A program made the translations under genes and the position numbers. A DNA stretch of 64,000 nucleotides from Phytophthora sp. 'mugwort' (taxonomy: Eukaryota; Oomycota; Peronosporomycetes; Peronosporales; Peronosporaceae), in NCBI GenBank assembly GCA_033558025.1, contig JAUCEF010000005.1, positions 3,410,001-3,474,000 of the forward strand, given 5' to 3'. Each line of letters opens with the position of its first letter. Position 1 is the stretch's first letter. The notes under the pieces are model-generated. The model was not told where the DNA came from and made no database searches. It worked only from the letters and a program-made list of their open reading frames with translations. This document shows positions 62,740 to 64,000 of this stretch, piece after piece.

Positions 62740-63260
62740 TCGTGACGGCAACTTACTGGACCCTGCTCCGCAATCTTGCCACGCAGATATTGTCCGCATG
62801 CTGAATCGTAGACAAGCGGTGCGCACTGACGAGGGTCGTGTGTCGTTGCATTACCACCATGTCCAGTGCATCTTGCACAACCTTTCGCTCTCCAAATCGA
62901 GCGCACTCGCTGCATCGTCAAGCAGGGATTCTTGAGCATGACACATCTGATCGTAATTCGCTGCTTCTGACCTCCTCACATTTCATCTCTCCTCTCTGTG
63001 CCTCGTTTCCGTCCGGGAACTGCTTGATGAGTTTGCTATCTGCCACCGTCACGATTTCTTGGCGTTGCATTCAAATCGTACGCGTTCTCTCCGATCGTGC
63101 CAATGGTTCTGGTTAGGCCGAGCTCCATCGTCCTCGAACTGCTTTAATTCCGCTCCTTCCTGCACAGCTTGGCTGATTGGATCGTAGAGCTGCTCCAGTA
63201 GCGCGCAATGCATGCCGCCCCAGATTGGACTACAAACCGCCTACAGCCTCAATTGTGAGA
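62740..63260 (-). pseudogene. Decayed ABC transporter (MDR/ABCB-type) nucleotide-binding domain
   Basis: Three minus-strand frames, read from 63260 downwards, give pieces of an MDR-type ATPase domain in the right order. They are ALLEQLYDPISQAVQEG (after a ruined Walker A region), QEIVTVADSKLIKQFPDGN, a stop codon where the signature serine belongs followed by GGQKQRITIRCVMLKNP, LLDDAASALDLESER (Walker B), a frameshift, VVQDALDMVVMQRHTTLVSA then HRLSTIQHADNICV (H-loop), another frameshift and KIAEQG. At least three frameshifts and two stops are present. No transmembrane domain was found next to it, so it is a fragment of an exporter gene. Confidence 0.75.
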
Positions 63261-63816
63261 TTGTACATAATTTCTCTTTGCAGTCAGTCACCTCGGCCTC
63301 GTGGCATGTCGGTTAAGAAGTGTCCTGAATGGCGCTTCAACTTGTCATGCGGAGTGTGGGGTACGAGGCTAGTGATTGAACGGCAATGAGAACTTCGCCA
63401 GTTGCTGCTGGTCTCGGTCTGAGACAAAGCGTCATAAGCCCATCGGGCTCGTGATTACTGTGGAAGCATCCCAACGAATTGATTACGACAGATCATCCTT
63501 AAGACGGGCTGCCATACTCAGAAGCTCATTCTACCGCTGGAATGCATTTGCGCCAGATTCCGCTCAAAGCTTTCTTCAAGGTTGAGCAGATATTCGCTGC
63601 CAGCTTTCAGACAGCGGCGGAGCTAGACCTAAATTTCATGTGGGATGCCAGCGCGTATGAAAATTTGCCCATGACTATAAGGCGTACGAATCTTCGGGCT
63701 GCGAGTTCAAAGTAAAATGGAAACGAGGGTTCGACGCAAGAAAACAATGTACCCCCTTTACTCGGCGTCTTACAACACTAATATGGAAGTCACCACATCA
63801 ACCCTTCCTGTCGATT
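63261..63816. other. Interval without recognisable gene
   Basis: May include further degraded remains upstream of the ABC-domain fragment, but no conserved motif could be read in any frame. Confidence 0.35.
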
Positions 63817-64000
63817 CTATCTGGCACTCGGAGGCTTCCGAAAAAACTTCACGGGGTCGTAACAGCATACCATGAAGTCATCTGGAGCGGGAGCGTCGAT
63901 CAAGGCGAAACTCTTGCACGTGCTGGCTTCAGGACCCACTACCACAAACACGCGTGGGGTACTTCTCGAAAGTTGTTCATTAGCATCAAGTGCCTTATTC
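63817..64000 (-). CDS. Possible C-terminal end of an unknown gene (partial at window edge)
   Basis: The minus strand is open from the window end to a TAG at 63817-63819, about 60 codons. The peptide contains PRVFVVVGPEAS, ALIDAPAPDDFMVCC and ends KFFRKPPSAR. Composition looks coding, but an open frame of this length can occur by chance and I recognise no family. Confidence 0.3.
   Translation of the reverse strand, partial: NKALDANEQLSRSTPRVFVVVGPEASTCKSFALIDAPAPDDFMVCCYDPVKFFRKPPSAR

Noticed and set aside
1..64000. tRNA, rRNA, CRISPR or RXLR/CRN effector genes
   Set aside because: No tRNA-like arm pairs, rRNA cores, spaced direct repeats, or signal peptide followed by RXLR or LFLAK motifs were seen on reading either strand.

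Overview
The window looks like nuclear DNA of an oomycete, most probably Phytophthora or a close relative. This is inferred from sequence alone. Genes are dense and lie on both strands. Introns are few and short (about 46-117 nt) with donors such as GTACGT, GTGCGT and GTGAG. Flagellar genes expected of a zoospore-forming protist (dynein heavy chain, SPEF2, a CEP43/FOP-like protein) occur with a secreted GH3 hydrolase, membrane-anchored cysteine proteases and a mitochondrial branched-chain amino-acid gene. Gene models below were spliced by eye from reading frames, splice signals and family similarity. No database search was run.

Layout: 1-6162 holds the 3' part of an outer-arm-type dynein heavy chain. 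6270-16186 carries a PRKRIP1 homologue, mitochondrial ribosomal protein L13, SPEF2, an unknown acidic/serine-rich protein and a UCP-like mitochondrial carrier. 17408-25026 is a tandem cluster of three intact papain-family (C1A) proteases with C-terminal membrane anchors. A broken, internally inverted fourth copy and a pogo-like transposon relic lie among them. 25170-27192 is a tandem trio of SRPBCC-like genes. 27416-33344 has an unknown membrane protein, a GH3 beta-glucosidase and the acetolactate synthase small subunit. 33345-35610 is repeat-rich and gene-poor, with hairpins and a pair of long inverted arms. 35611-42249 has a type II membrane S10 carboxypeptidase, a TMEM135 homologue and a protein with 13 small zinc-knuckle-like repeats.

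43850-52746 contains a TMEM70-like mitochondrial protein, a CEP43/FOP-like protein, a free-standing CHD1 C-terminal module (SANT-SLIDE plus CHCT), a GEP4-type phosphatidylglycerophosphatase, a FAM177 protein and a hemerythrin-like protein. 54345-61724 encodes a very large CHD-like remodeler. Its second chromodomain appears to be interrupted by a bromodomain and a PHD finger, and a PDZ-like domain precedes the ATPase. After 61725 the DNA is gene-poor, with a decayed ABC-transporter nucleotide-binding domain on the minus strand.

The most distinctive features are the CHD remodeler architecture, the nearby detached CHD1 C-terminal half, and the protease cluster with its inverted pseudogene and transposon relic. 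No tRNA, rRNA, CRISPR array or convincing RXLR/CRN effector was recognised.
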